DNA of 64,000 bases from Acidobacteriota bacterium. GTDB taxonomy: Bacteria > Acidobacteriota > Terriglobia > Bryobacterales > Bryobacteraceae. The translations under genes were made by a program, and so were the position numbers. The notes under the pieces were generated by a model. That model was not told the DNA's origin and made no database searches. It worked only from the letters and a program-made list of their open reading frames with translations. The stretch is from NCBI GenBank assembly GCA_018268715.1, contig JAFDVZ010000003.1, forward strand, positions 557,347 to 621,346, in the 5' to 3' direction. The stretch's first letter is position 1. Each line of letters begins with the position of its first letter. Shown here one piece after another: positions 44,753 to 53,882 of this stretch.

Positions 44753-46999
44753 TTATTGAACGCGCTCTACGTCGCGGACGCCGGAGATCCGGCGGATGGC
44801 GGACACCACCCGCTCCAGCTGTTTCTTGTCGCGAATTTCCGCCGTCATCTCCACCACGGCCCCGTCGGCGCCGCGCCGGTCGTCGGACCGCGCGTCCAGG
44901 CTGCGGATGTTGCTCTGCTCGGTGAACAGGACGTTGGTCAACTGGTTCAGCATTCCGGGACGATCGTCGGTCAGTACGGTCAGCCGCACCGGGAACGACT
45001 CAGCCGCGGCGCGCGCCCACTCGACGTCGATCTTCCGCTCCACTTCATACATCAGGTTCTGAACGTTCGAACAGCTGGTGGCGTGCACCGCGACGCCCTT
45101 GCCGCGCGTGACATAGCCCACGATCGCCTCGCCGCGGATCGGGTTGCAGCACTTGGCGCGATACACCAACAGGTCGTCGCAGCCCTTCACTCGAATCACC
45201 AGGTCGCCGTGCGTATCTCCGCCCACCGGCACTCCGGTGGCGGGCGCGGGCGCTGAAAGCGACTTCGCCGGCGGCTCCGGCTGCTCCGGCTGCACCTGGT
45301 CCGGCGCGAGCTTCTGCAGCACCTGCCGCGCGGAGAACTTGCCGTAGCCCAGGGCCGCGTGCAGGTCCTCGATCTTGCTGTAGCCGTACTCGGACGCCAC
45401 CGCCTCCATCTCGGCCTTGGTGATCCGGGTCAACGCCACGCCGAAGCGCCGCGCCTCCTTTTCGAGGTACTTCTGCCCGATTTCGATCGCCTTGGCGCGC
45501 TCGATGGCGTTGATGACGTGCTTGATCTTGTTGCGCGCCTTCGACGTTTTGACCAGCGTCAGCCAGTCGCGGCTCGGCACGTGGCCGGGCTGCGTCAGGA
45601 TCTCGCAGACGTCGCCGTTGCGCAGCGTGTACTTGAGCGGGACAATGCGCCCGTTCACCTTCGCCCCGACGCAGGTGTTGCCGACGTCGCTGTGAATCGA
45701 ATAGGCGAAGTCGATCGGCGTCGCGTCGCGCGGCAGCACGATCACCTTGCCCTTGGGCGTGAACGTGTAGACCTCTTCCGGGTACAAGTCCACCTTCAGG
45801 GTGGACATGAATTCGCCCGGATCGCGCATCTCGCGCTGCCACTCCACCAGTTGGCGCAGCCAGGCCACCCGCTGATCGTCCTCGGCCGGCCCCCGCTTCC
45901 CTTCCTTATACTTCCAGTGCGCCGCGATGCCCTCTTCAGCGATCCGGTGCATCTCCTCGGTCCGGATCTGCACCTCGAACGACAATCCGCCCGGACCGAT
46001 CACCGAAGTGTGCAGCGACTGGTACAGGTTCGACCGCGGAATGGCGATGAAGTCCTTGATGCGCCCGGGAATCGGATGCCACTCGTTGTGGATGACCCCC
46101 AGCGCCGCATAGCAGTTCTTCACCGAATCGGTGATGATGCGCAACCCCAGCAGGTCGTAGATCTGATCGAGCGGGATGCGTTGCCGCTTGATCTTCTGAT
46201 ACACCGAATAGGCCCGCTTCACGCGCGACTGCACGCGCGCCGGAATGCCCTCGCGGCCGAGGTTGACCTCCACCGAGTGCTTGATCTCTTCGAGAAACGC
46301 CTCGTTGGCCTGGCGCTTGGAGTCGATCTCGTTGATCAGGTCGAGCGCCGCCTCGGGCTCGGCGTAGCGGAACGCCAGATCCTCCAGTTCGCCTCGGATC
46401 TTACCCATCCCAAGCCGATGCGCGATGGGCGCATAAATCTCCAGCGTCTCCTGCGCGATGCGCTCCTGGCGGTCCCGCGGCAGCGAGTCGAGGGTCCGCA
46501 TATTATGGATGCGGTCGGCCAGTTTCACCAGGATCACGCGGATGTCGGTGACCATGGCCAGCAGCATCTTGCGGACGCTTTCGGCCTGCCGCTCCTCGCG
46601 CGAGTAGAAGTTGACCTTGCTCAACTTGGTGACGCCGTCGACGCAGCGCGCGACATCTTCGCCGAAATTCACCCGGATCTCGTCGAGCGTCGCGGTGGTG
46701 TCCTCCACCACGTCGTGCAGCAGCCCGGTCTCCAGGCACACGATATCCATCTGCTGCTCGGCGAGCAGAGTGGTCACCGCCAGCGGATGCAGCATGTAGG
46801 GTTCGCCGGAACTGCGCAACTGTCCGGAGTGCCGCTGCTCGGCGAAACGGAAGGCCCGCTCGAGGGGAGTGAGATCCTCATTCGGCCGCGCGCGGCGAAC
46901 CAGCTCGTGAAGCTGCTCGAACGCCTGCTCGACGCAGTCCGGACCGGTGCCGGGCATAGCCGGGGGACACGCCTGTCCAACATCGGTTTCGGGGGACAT
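44753..46999 (-). CDS. spoT: Bifunctional (p)ppGpp synthetase/hydrolase (Rel/SpoT)
   Basis: The 748-residue protein has an HD hydrolase domain (SSGEPYMLHPLAV, CLETGLLHDVVEDT, RQERIAQETLEIYAPIAHRL). A RelA_SpoT synthetase domain (RVKRAYSVYQKIKRQ, YDLLGLRIITD, YQSLHTSVIGPGG), a TGS domain (YTFTPKGKVIVLPRDATPID) and a C-terminal ACT domain (RLTVLTDDRPGMLNQLTNVL) complete it. The intact HDxxED motif indicates hydrolase as well as synthetase activity. The ATG at 46999 has AAGGAGAG 5 bp upstream. A longer frame to 47122 is made by the dispersed repeat and is rejected. Confidence 0.95.
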   Translation of the reverse strand: MSPETDVGQACPPAMPGTGPDCVEQAFEQLHELVRRARPNEDLTPLERAFRFAEQRHSGQLRSSGEPYMLHPLAVTTLLAEQQMDIVCLETGLLHDVVEDTTATLDEIRVNFGEDVARCVDGVTKLSKVNFYSREERQAESVRKMLLAMVTDIRVILVKLADRIHNMRTLDSLPRDRQERIAQETLEIYAPIAHRLGMGKIRGELEDLAFRYAEPEAALDLINEIDSKRQANEAFLEEIKHSVEVNLGREGIPARVQSRVKRAYSVYQKIKRQRIPLDQIYDLLGLRIITDSVKNCYAALGVIHNEWHPIPGRIKDFIAIPRSNLYQSLHTSVIGPGGLSFEVQIRTEEMHRIAEEGIAAHWKYKEGKRGPAEDDQRVAWLRQLVEWQREMRDPGEFMSTLKVDLYPEEVYTFTPKGKVIVLPRDATPIDFAYSIHSDVGNTCVGAKVNGRIVPLKYTLRNGDVCEILTQPGHVPSRDWLTLVKTSKARNKIKHVINAIERAKAIEIGQKYLEKEARRFGVALTRITKAEMEAVASEYGYSKIEDLHAALGYGKFSARQVLQKLAPDQVQPEQPEPPAKSLSAPAPATGVPVGGDTHGDLVIRVKGCDDLLVYRAKCCNPIRGEAIVGYVTRGKGVAVHATSCSNVQNLMYEVERKIDVEWARAAAESFPVRLTVLTDDRPGMLNQLTNVLFTEQSNIRSLDARSDDRRGADGAVVEMTAEIRDKKQLERVVSAIRRISGVRDVERVQ

Positions 47000-47015
47000 G
47001 AACTCTCCTTCAAGT

Positions 47016-47179
47016 CTAGCAGCCCGTGACGGAAGTCCCGCGGGCGGCGTCGCGAACAGCGCCGGAGCGAGGGCGGGGAGCAGCGACAGAGGCGACGCCG
47101 GACCTCGGAAAGGAGCCGCCACAAGGCGCGCTCCGGGGACCGCCGCGGCCCCTTCGGACGCCCGGCCACGGGCTGTCAG
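47016..47179 (+). repeat. Dispersed ~164-bp repeat, copy A
   Basis: The element starts CTAGCAGCCCGTG and ends CACGGGCTGTCAG. Its ends include a 9-bp terminal inverted repeat, CAGCCCGTG (47020-47028) against CACGGGCTG (47167-47175). The inner block GCGCCGGAGCGAGGGCG is shared with copy B at 63.8 kb. It lies directly upstream of spoT and downstream of a terminator. No transposase is encoded, so it resembles a MITE or REP-like element. Confidence 0.75.
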
Positions 47180-47195
47180 CGGATTCGCATCGGCT

Positions 47196-47242
47196 TCAAA
47201 AACAATACGGCGGCGTTGGGGAAGGGTCCCCGCCGCCGCCGT
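47196..47242 (-). terminator. Rho-independent terminator after the TPR lipoprotein gene
   Basis: On the minus strand, arms ACGGCGGCG and CGCCGCCGT (47234-47242 with 47207-47215) form a 9-bp stem with an inner GGGGA/TCCCC stem. They are followed by ATTGTTTTTG. It closes the secDF-tonB-exbBD-TPR transcription unit before spoT. Confidence 0.85.
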
Positions 47243-47263
47243 AACAAAGATAAATGCGAACTA

Positions 47264-48109
47264 CTACTTCTTCTCTTCCTGCGTGATGCCGACGTTTCCA
47301 GGCTGACGCGCGGCCTTCTTCTTCTTGGTTTCGAGCGCCTTCTGGACCCAGTCGTCCGCGACCTTGATCTGTTCCTTATACTGGTCGCCGTTGTCGGCCA
47401 AGTCGGCCTTTTCGCGGACCAGCAGGTTCAGATACGCCATCGCGTCGTCGTACTCCGGATCGACTTCAAGAGCCTTGTTCAAGTTCGAAATACCTTCGTC
47501 GATAACGGCGGTGTACTTCTCCTTGAGCGATTCCCGGAGCTTCTTGTCCTTCAGCGGTCCCGGATCTTCCGGCTTCATGCCGAGGTCGGCGCGAGCCTTT
47601 CCGAGTTCCGGATACCACTTGGACCACGCAATCACGCCCAGGCTGTAATACGCTTCCTTGTTCTTCGGATCCGCCTGGATGAGCTTCGAGTTCCAGTCGC
47701 GGGCTTCATCGAGCATTTTCAGCTTTTCGTCGCCCTGCAACGATCCCGATTGGTTATAGGCGAGCGAGGCCAACGAGGCGAGAGCGATCTTGTCGTTCGG
47801 ATCTTTCTGCAATACCTCGCTGAATTCCTTCTTGGCCTGCTCGGCAAGTTGCTTGTTTTCCGGCGAGTCAGCGCCGGGGATCCACTGCGTCATGTACGCG
47901 GTGGCGAGATACAGTTTGGCGTTCGGATTGGTCGGATCCAATGCGATGGCCGACTTGAAACGGTCGATCGCCTCGGCGTATTTGGCGTTCTTGTACGCCG
48001 CCACGCCCTTGTTCAGTTCGTCGCGCGATCTCAGCTTGTCGCAACCGGTCCCGACCAACACCAGCAGCCCAGCCGCCGCGGCCAGACTAACTCTCAGTAT
48101 GCGGTTCAT
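47264..48109 (-). CDS. TPR-repeat lipoprotein
   Basis: The 281-residue protein has a lipoprotein signal peptide with lipidated Cys23 (LVGTGCDKLRS). It is followed by at least three tetratricopeptide repeats, for example LNKGVAAYKNAKYAEAIDRF, AKLYLATAYM, EAYYSLGVIAW and GISNLNKALEVDPEYDDAMA. TPR lipoproteins act as adaptors in envelope complexes. It is the last gene behind tonB-exbB-exbD-exbD, 28 bp after the second exbD, so a role in a Ton/Tol-type machine is plausible. The tail KKKKAARQPG is basic. Confidence 0.85.
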   Translation of the reverse strand: MNRILRVSLAAAAGLLVLVGTGCDKLRSRDELNKGVAAYKNAKYAEAIDRFKSAIALDPTNPNAKLYLATAYMTQWIPGADSPENKQLAEQAKKEFSEVLQKDPNDKIALASLASLAYNQSGSLQGDEKLKMLDEARDWNSKLIQADPKNKEAYYSLGVIAWSKWYPELGKARADLGMKPEDPGPLKDKKLRESLKEKYTAVIDEGISNLNKALEVDPEYDDAMAYLNLLVREKADLADNGDQYKEQIKVADDWVQKALETKKKKAARQPGNVGITQEEKK

Positions 48110-48137
48110 ACGATTATCCTGGTGGGTGATTCTGCTG

Positions 48138-48569
48138 CTATCTACCGGCCTCGACCTGCGGGGTCATCAGTCCGACCTTGTCGATTCCGGCGCCCTTGGC
48201 GATGTCAATCGCCTTGGCCACCGTCTGAAACTCCAGGTCGGGATCGGCCTTCACGAACACAACACGTTCCGCGCGCGTCTTGAACACTTCCTCCAGCCGG
48301 GGTCCGAGCCGGTTTTCGTCCGTCGGCTCCTGATTCAACATCAACGAGTGGTCTTTGTTGATCACGATCACCACGGTGCGGTCCTGATTCGGATTCGGTG
48401 GAGGCTGGTTCGGCGGCGGAGGCTGCGGCACCAACGCCTCGAGACCGTGAGGAGTCAAAGGCGTGATAACCATGAAGATGATCAGCAGCACGAGCAGAAC
48501 GTCGATAAGGGGCGTCATGTTGATGTCGGCCCGTAATCCGCCGCCACCGCCGCCCACTGCCATTGACAT
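48138..48569 (-). CDS. exbD: ExbD/TolR-family protein, second copy
   Basis: The 143-residue protein has one N-terminal membrane helix with the conserved aspartate (DINMTPLIDVLLVLLIIFMV). A periplasmic domain follows, with RTVVIVINKDHSLMLNQEP and FVKADPDLEFQTVAKAIDIA. It forms part of the proton-driven ExbB/ExbD motor. It lies 25 bp downstream of the other exbD. The two copies are about as long as each other but clearly divergent, so they may form a heteromeric stator. Confidence 0.93.
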   Translation of the reverse strand: MSMAVGGGGGGLRADINMTPLIDVLLVLLIIFMVITPLTPHGLEALVPQPPPPNQPPPNPNQDRTVVIVINKDHSLMLNQEPTDENRLGPRLEEVFKTRAERVVFVKADPDLEFQTVAKAIDIAKGAGIDKVGLMTPQVEAGR

Positions 48570-48594
48570 AGTCTGTTACTCCCTTCTGCCTTTC

Positions 48595-49044
48595 CTACTG
48601 ACCGCCGCCGCCGCCCATTTTGCCCTTATCCTTGATCTGCTCGGTGAGCAGACCCAGTTGGTCAACGCCGGCGGTGCGAAGGTTATCGATGCAATCGAGC
48701 ACCCGTTCATAGCGGGCGCGAGAGTCGCTCTTGATGTAGACCGTTTTGTCGAGCTTGTTGGTCAACAGGTCCTTCACCTTCTGCGGCAGCTGATCCGGGG
48801 TCGTCTGTGAGTTACCCGGACTCAGGTACACTTTTCCGTCGCGGGTGACCGCAACCAGAACCGCGTCCTCTTTGTCGGCCGCCTGCATAGCGATGGGATT
48901 CCTGGTTTTCACCAGATCGACGCTAACACCCTTGGACAACATCGGCGTGATGACCATGAAGATGATCAACAGCACCAGCATGACGTCGACCATCGGCGTC
49001 ACGTTGATGTCGGCTACGACATCGGCCGCTTTCATTTTCTTCAT
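48595..49044 (-). CDS. exbD: ExbD/TolR-family protein, first copy
   Basis: The 149-residue protein has the motor helix VADINVTPMVDVMLVLLIIF with the essential Asp. A periplasmic part follows, with AVTRDGKVYLSPGNSQT and TVYIKSDSRARYERVLDCID. The C-terminus ends in GGGGGQ. It follows exbB by 82 bp and precedes the second exbD. Confidence 0.94.
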   Translation of the reverse strand: MKKMKAADVVADINVTPMVDVMLVLLIIFMVITPMLSKGVSVDLVKTRNPIAMQAADKEDAVLVAVTRDGKVYLSPGNSQTTPDQLPQKVKDLLTNKLDKTVYIKSDSRARYERVLDCIDNLRTAGVDQLGLLTEQIKDKGKMGGGGGQ

Positions 49045-49126
49045 AATGTCTCCTATTCGGGAGTCCCCGCGGCGGCCGGAACCGCCGCGGAAGTTCCCGG
49101 TTCAACTCGCCAGAGCTGGCGGGGGA

Positions 49127-49864
49127 CTACTTCGCCGCGCGCGCGCCGCGGCGCTTCAGGAAGTAGTCGATCAGCTCGGAACTGGAATTGCCCATCTCCA
49201 CGTCGAACGCTTCCACGCGATTGGTGAAGTAGTTGAACATCCAGACCGCGGGGATGGCGACGAACAGACCGACGGCCGTGGTGACCAGGGCTTCGGAAAT
49301 ACCGCCCGCCACCGCGCCGAGACCGGTGCTCTTCTCGCTCGAAATTCCGCGGAACGCGTTGATGATGCCGACGACCGTGCCGAACAGTCCGACGAAGGGG
49401 GCGGTCGAACCGATGGTGGCCAGGTTGCTGATGCCGCGCTTCAGTTCCGCGTGCACGATGGCTTCGGCGCGTTCGAGAGCGCGTTTGGACGCTTCAATCT
49501 CTTCGCCCGGTATATCGCTGGATTGCTGATGCGCCTTGAATTCCTGCAGGCCTGCTACGACAACCTTCGCCAGGTGGCTCTTGCTGTAACGGTCGGCAAT
49601 CTTGATGGCTTCGTCAACTTTACCTTCGCGCAGGGCGCCGGCCACGGCCGGTGCGAACTGACGGGACTGGCCGCGAGCGCCGTTGAAGGCGATCAGGCGA
49701 TCGATCATAACGCCGATCGACCACGCGGACATGATGAAGAGGATAATGACCACCGCCCGTGCGAGCCAACTCATCTGAGCCCACATGGCGCGCGGGTCAA
49801 AGCTGATAGCCGGCGCTGCTTCCTGGAGGAGCAAGAACGCCCAGACTTGCAACTGTAAAACCAT
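49127..49864 (-). CDS. exbB: ExbB/TolQ/MotA-family motor protein
   Basis: The 245-residue protein has three membrane helices: ARAVVIILFIMSAWSIGVMI near 35, and two in the C-terminal MotA/ExbB domain (LATIGSTAPFVGLFGTVVGI, LVTTAVGLFVAIPAVWMFNY). The conserved Thr/Pro motifs for proton passage are present. It uses the proton gradient to drive TonB. The downstream exbD pair and upstream tonB complete the system. Confidence 0.94.
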   Translation of the reverse strand: MVLQLQVWAFLLLQEAAPAISFDPRAMWAQMSWLARAVVIILFIMSAWSIGVMIDRLIAFNGARGQSRQFAPAVAGALREGKVDEAIKIADRYSKSHLAKVVVAGLQEFKAHQQSSDIPGEEIEASKRALERAEAIVHAELKRGISNLATIGSTAPFVGLFGTVVGIINAFRGISSEKSTGLGAVAGGISEALVTTAVGLFVAIPAVWMFNYFTNRVEAFDVEMGNSSSELIDYFLKRRGARAAK

Positions 49865-49990
49865 TTTTCTCTCCTGCGAGTTGAATTATCTGACTAATCT
49901 GTCTTCTGGATACGAAACGCCCACCTGCCGCGCGCGAGGGCCGGGTCCGGACCCCGCGTCGCGTGAGCGGGCCCCTTCAGGCTCAGCCTC

Positions 49991-50752
49991 TTATTGGCTC
50001 AGCGTGAAGTTCACATCGATCTGCGTCACGACTTCCACCGGCTCGCCATTGAGCAGCGTCGGCTTATAAAGCCACTGCTTCACGGCGTCGGTGGCCGCCG
50101 GCACCAGCAGAGGGTGGCCGGACATCAGCTGCAGATTCTGAATGGTGCCGTCCTTGCCAATGATGGCCTGGAACCGCACCGTACCCTGCACACGGGCCTG
50201 TTTCGCAAGCGGCGGATACTGCGGCGTCACTTTGCGGATCAGGTTCGCGGCCTGAACGTTTCCGCCAACACGGATTCGCTGGACCTGCTTCACTTCCGCC
50301 TTCACCGGAGGAGGAGGAGGAGGAGGCGCGGCCACAGGCACCGAACCGATGATGCCGCCAATCACGCCGCCAGCCGTCCCGCCAGGAACGCCACCGGGAA
50401 CTCCACCCACCACACCGCCGGCGGCGGAGGGAGGAGGAAGGTCCTCTTCTTTAATCATGGCGATTTCCTTGGGGATCGACTTGGGCGCCATCAGGCGGCC
50501 GGCATCGAACTGCCGCGGAGCCACTTTCACTACCTTCACCTGGGCGACGGGTTGCGGAGGCGGAGGCGGCGGAGGCGGCGGAGGCGGAGCCACCAGGAAA
50601 CTGGTCAGCGTCGCCTTGGGCAGCGTGTCCGTGTAAATCAACGGGATCAGAACCAGGACCCCGACTGCGATGATCTGCAGGCCGAACGAAAGGATGACCG
50701 TCCATCCCTTGTTCGTCTTGACAGTTCCATCTACGAAAGTCTGTTCAAACAT
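49991..50752 (-). CDS. tonB: TonB energy-transducing protein
   Basis: The 253-residue protein has one membrane helix (VILSFGLQIIAVGVLVLIPL) and a proline-rich linker with ten consecutive prolines near residue 57. A glycine/valine stretch (GGVVGGVPGGVPGGTAGG) follows. The TonB C-terminal domain shows VTPQYPPLAKQARVQGTVRF and HPLLVPAATDAVKQWLYKP. The ATG at 50752 has GGGGAAAGG just upstream; a frame extending to 50806 is less likely. It lies 84 bp downstream of secF, at the head of the exbBD genes. Confidence 0.92.
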   Translation of the reverse strand: MFEQTFVDGTVKTNKGWTVILSFGLQIIAVGVLVLIPLIYTDTLPKATLTSFLVAPPPPPPPPPPPQPVAQVKVVKVAPRQFDAGRLMAPKSIPKEIAMIKEEDLPPPSAAGGVVGGVPGGVPGGTAGGVIGGIIGSVPVAAPPPPPPPVKAEVKQVQRIRVGGNVQAANLIRKVTPQYPPLAKQARVQGTVRFQAIIGKDGTIQNLQLMSGHPLLVPAATDAVKQWLYKPTLLNGEPVEVVTQIDVNFTLSQ

Positions 50753-50836
50753 GACCTTTCCCCTTCTTGCCCGGCAGCGCGTTCCGGCCGCCCGCGCGAG
50801 ACCCAAGAGCTCGCGCGATACACCCGAAAGAGGCGG

Positions 50837-52042
50837 CTACCTGGACTTCACGACTTTCTTTGCCCCTGCTTCTTTCACCGCCGCCGGACCTGCCGGCGCG
50901 CCCTTCTTCCGAGCTTCCATGAAGTTCTGCCAGAAGATCAGAATCGGACTCGCGATGAAAATCGACGAATAAGTGCCGACGATAATACCTACCACAAGGG
51001 CGAATGCAAAACCATTCAGTACCTGGCCGCCGAACAGGAACAGCGAGATGGCGGTCAGGAACGTCAGACCCGAAGTCAGGATGGTCCGACTCAAGGTCTG
51101 ATTGATGCTGATATTGACCAACGGCTCGAACTTCTCCCGCCGCATCAGCTTCAAATTCTCCCGGATACGATCGAAGGTTACGATCGTATCATTCATCGAG
51201 TAGCCGACCAAGGTCAACAGGGCGGCCACCACCGTCAAAGAGATCTCTTTGTTAAAAATTGAAAAGAGCCCGATCGTGATGATCGTGTCGTGAAACACGG
51301 CGATCACCGCGGCCAGGCCGTAGATCCACTCGAAGCGGAACGCGATGTAGACCAGCATTCCGCCCAGCGCGTACAAGGTGGCGAGCACGGCCGTGCTCTG
51401 CAGTTCCTTGCCGACGCGGGGACCCACTACTTCGGTCTGCCGGATGGTGAACGGCGACAACGCGCATTCCTGCTTCATCACGGAGATCGCCTGCCCGGTC
51501 ACGCCCGCGGCGCCCGACAGCTCGTCGAAGCTGCGCAACAACCCCGACCGCTGGCCATTCTTGAAGTCCATCACGGCCTTGGCCAGGTCCTGCACCTGCT
51601 GCTCGGACAGGGCCACGCCCGCCCGCTGCAGCGGATCCCGCAGCCGTTCGGCCAGCGCCGAGGCGCCGGAGTTGTTCACGTCCAGCTTGCCCGGAGTCCC
51701 GAAGGCGTTCTCCAGCAGATCCACCATCTTCTGGCGGTTGGCGTTCAGCGATTTCTCTTCCTGGATCTCGGTGCCGATAATCACTTCATTCGACCCGGAC
51801 ACGTTCACAACGGAGATTTCGCCCGGAATCTGGGCCGACAGCACACTGCGGATCTTGTCGACCGGGGGGTTCTGATTGAACAGAACGTACATGAGCGCTC
51901 CCCCGCGGAAGTCGATGCCGTAGCGCGGACCACCCTTTACTGCGAGACTGATCAGACCGATCGCGGTGAGGATCAGCGAAAGGATGATAAAAGGCCACTT
52001 CTTGCCGAGGAAGTCAAAGTTGGTGTTCTTGAAAATTTCCAT
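50837..52042 (-). CDS. secF: Protein-export membrane protein SecF
   Basis: The 401-residue protein has six membrane helices and the SecF hallmarks: GPRYGIDFRGGALMYV, VVGPRVGKELQSTAVLATLY, GYSMNDTIVTFDRIRENLK and LVGIIVGTYSSIFIAS. The large first periplasmic domain makes it longer than E. coli SecF (323). With SecD it uses the proton gradient to pull preproteins through SecYEG. It is separated from secD by 157 bp, unusual for this pair, with a hairpin in the gap. Confidence 0.95.
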   Translation of the reverse strand: MEIFKNTNFDFLGKKWPFIILSLILTAIGLISLAVKGGPRYGIDFRGGALMYVLFNQNPPVDKIRSVLSAQIPGEISVVNVSGSNEVIIGTEIQEEKSLNANRQKMVDLLENAFGTPGKLDVNNSGASALAERLRDPLQRAGVALSEQQVQDLAKAVMDFKNGQRSGLLRSFDELSGAAGVTGQAISVMKQECALSPFTIRQTEVVGPRVGKELQSTAVLATLYALGGMLVYIAFRFEWIYGLAAVIAVFHDTIITIGLFSIFNKEISLTVVAALLTLVGYSMNDTIVTFDRIRENLKLMRREKFEPLVNISINQTLSRTILTSGLTFLTAISLFLFGGQVLNGFAFALVVGIIVGTYSSIFIASPILIFWQNFMEARKKGAPAGPAAVKEAGAKKVVKSR

Positions 52043-52163
52043 GCAACCTGCGCTGCCGGCCTTTGAACGGTATAGACACCGGCGTTATCGATTCAGTTCC
52101 CTAATTGTTAACTTTCGTTTGCAAAATCCGCCAGTTCGTGCGAATTTTCCTCAAACCCTGGCC

Positions 52164-52193
52164 CGGATCCGGCCCCCGGAGGAACCGGATCCG
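52164..52193. promoter_or_regulatory. Perfect 9-bp hairpin in the secD-secF gap
   Basis: Arms CGGATCCGG (52164-52172) and CCGGATCCG (52185-52193) enclose a 12-nt loop. It lies 7 bp after the secD stop on the transcribed strand and has no T-tract, so it may be a processing or partial-attenuation hairpin. Confidence 0.45.
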
Positions 52194-52199
52194 AATGCC

Positions 52200-53819
52200 T
52201 TAAATACTCAATGCTTCGACCTCGCGCCGGCCCGACAACTCGAAGTCGAAGATCGCCTTCGAGACGAACACGGCGGTGAAAACATTCGCCACCAGGCCAA
52301 TCACCAGCGAGACCGCAAACCCCTTCACGGCGGTCGTGCCGAATATGAACAGGAAGGCGCATGATACCACGGTTGTGACGTGTGTATCGATGATGGTCAG
52401 AAACGCCTTGCTGAAGCCGGCGTCCACCGCCGCCAGCACCGCCTTGCCCGAGCGCAATTCCTCGCGGATGCGCTCGAAGATCAGCACGTTGGAATCCACC
52501 GCCATGCCGATGGTCAGAATCACGCCCGCGATGCCCGGCAACGTCAGCGTCGCGCCGAAGTAGGCGAGCACGCCGATCAGGATCACCGCGTTCAGAATCA
52601 GCGCGAGCGTCGCGTTGATGCCCGCCCGCTTATAGTACACCAGCATGACGGCGATCACGGCGATCAGCCCCGCCAGGCCCGAGTACAGTCCGTCGCGGAT
52701 CGAATCGGCGCCGAGCGCCGGCCCGATGCTGCGCTCTTCCAGGTAGACCACGCCGGCCGGCAATGAACCGGCGCGCAGGTTCAGCGCCAGATCCGACGCC
52801 TCCTCGTGATTCGCCGCGCCGGTGATGCGGCCCGTGTCGCTGATCTTGTTCTGAATGGTCGGCGCGCTCAGCACCATCTTGTCCAGCACGATCGCCAGCC
52901 GGTTTCCGATATTGGCCTCGGTGAACCGCTCAAAACGCTTGGCGGCGTCCTGCGCCAGCACGAAGTTGGTCTCCCAGCGGCCCGCCTCACCCTGCTGCGG
53001 ACGGGCGTCCCGCAGGTCGCGGCCGGTGATGACCGGCGTCCGGCTCAACAGGTACCAGCCCTGCTCCTGGCCCCCGCGCGGCGCGCCGCGCAGAATCTGC
53101 GTGTTCAGCGGCAGAATCCCGCCGTGCTTGGCCAGGCCCTCCTCGCGCGAGCTGAACGGACCGTCCTTCACATCGAACAGTTCCAGCAGCGCGGCCGTCT
53201 TGAGGATGTCCTTCACGCGGGCCGGATCGTCGACGCCCGGCATCTGCACCAGCAGCTGCGCGTCCTGCTCCGGATTGCCGCGCTCCTGCACCGAGGACTC
53301 GGTCAGCCCCAGACCGTTGATCTTCTTCTCGATCGTGTTCTGGCTCTGTGTCACCGTGTCCTTGCGCAGGCGCAACGCCTCGCTCGGCTTCATGGTCATC
53401 TTGTAGTCGGTCGAATTGAGCGGCGTGAGGATCCAGATGGAGCCGAAGCCGTCATTCACCACGCGCCGGAAGTCGCCCGCCTTGGTCGACTGCACCCCGT
53501 GCACGTTGATCTGGATCTGATCGGCGTCGCCGATGCCCTGCGGGTCGTTCCGGTCGATGGCGCCGTAGTCGACGCCCGCCTTGCGGAGTTCGTCCTTCAT
53601 GCGGTCGATGGTCGCGTCCGCGTCGGCCTTGAAGGCGTCCTGCACCTGGATCTGCATGACCAACTGGCTGCCGCCGCGGAGGTCCAGTCCCAGGCGGATG
53701 TTCTTCTTCCAGTTCTCCACCAGTTCGGCCTTGCTCTTCGGGATGCCGATCACGCCGTAAATACAGACGAGGAGCACGGCGATGATCACGATCGCTTTGA
53801 TTCTGAGGTTGCTGTTCAT
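52200..53819 (-). CDS. secD: Protein translocase subunit SecD
   Basis: The 539-residue protein has an N-terminal helix, then a periplasmic P1 domain starting NIRLGLDLRGGSQLVMQIQV, and the fold GGIVYL-type segment with VYLEERSIGPALGADSIRDG. Five C-terminal helices follow, including GVILTIGMAVDSNVLIFERI. It works with SecF and YajC in Sec-dependent export. It follows yajC by 63 bp. Confidence 0.97.
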   Translation of the reverse strand: MNSNLRIKAIVIIAVLLVCIYGVIGIPKSKAELVENWKKNIRLGLDLRGGSQLVMQIQVQDAFKADADATIDRMKDELRKAGVDYGAIDRNDPQGIGDADQIQINVHGVQSTKAGDFRRVVNDGFGSIWILTPLNSTDYKMTMKPSEALRLRKDTVTQSQNTIEKKINGLGLTESSVQERGNPEQDAQLLVQMPGVDDPARVKDILKTAALLELFDVKDGPFSSREEGLAKHGGILPLNTQILRGAPRGGQEQGWYLLSRTPVITGRDLRDARPQQGEAGRWETNFVLAQDAAKRFERFTEANIGNRLAIVLDKMVLSAPTIQNKISDTGRITGAANHEEASDLALNLRAGSLPAGVVYLEERSIGPALGADSIRDGLYSGLAGLIAVIAVMLVYYKRAGINATLALILNAVILIGVLAYFGATLTLPGIAGVILTIGMAVDSNVLIFERIREELRSGKAVLAAVDAGFSKAFLTIIDTHVTTVVSCAFLFIFGTTAVKGFAVSLVIGLVANVFTAVFVSKAIFDFELSGRREVEALSI

Positions 53820-53882
53820 TTCCTGTACGTTCCGATTGGCGTTGGGGCGCGTGGAAACTGCCCGGCCGCTCCGATGGCCTTC

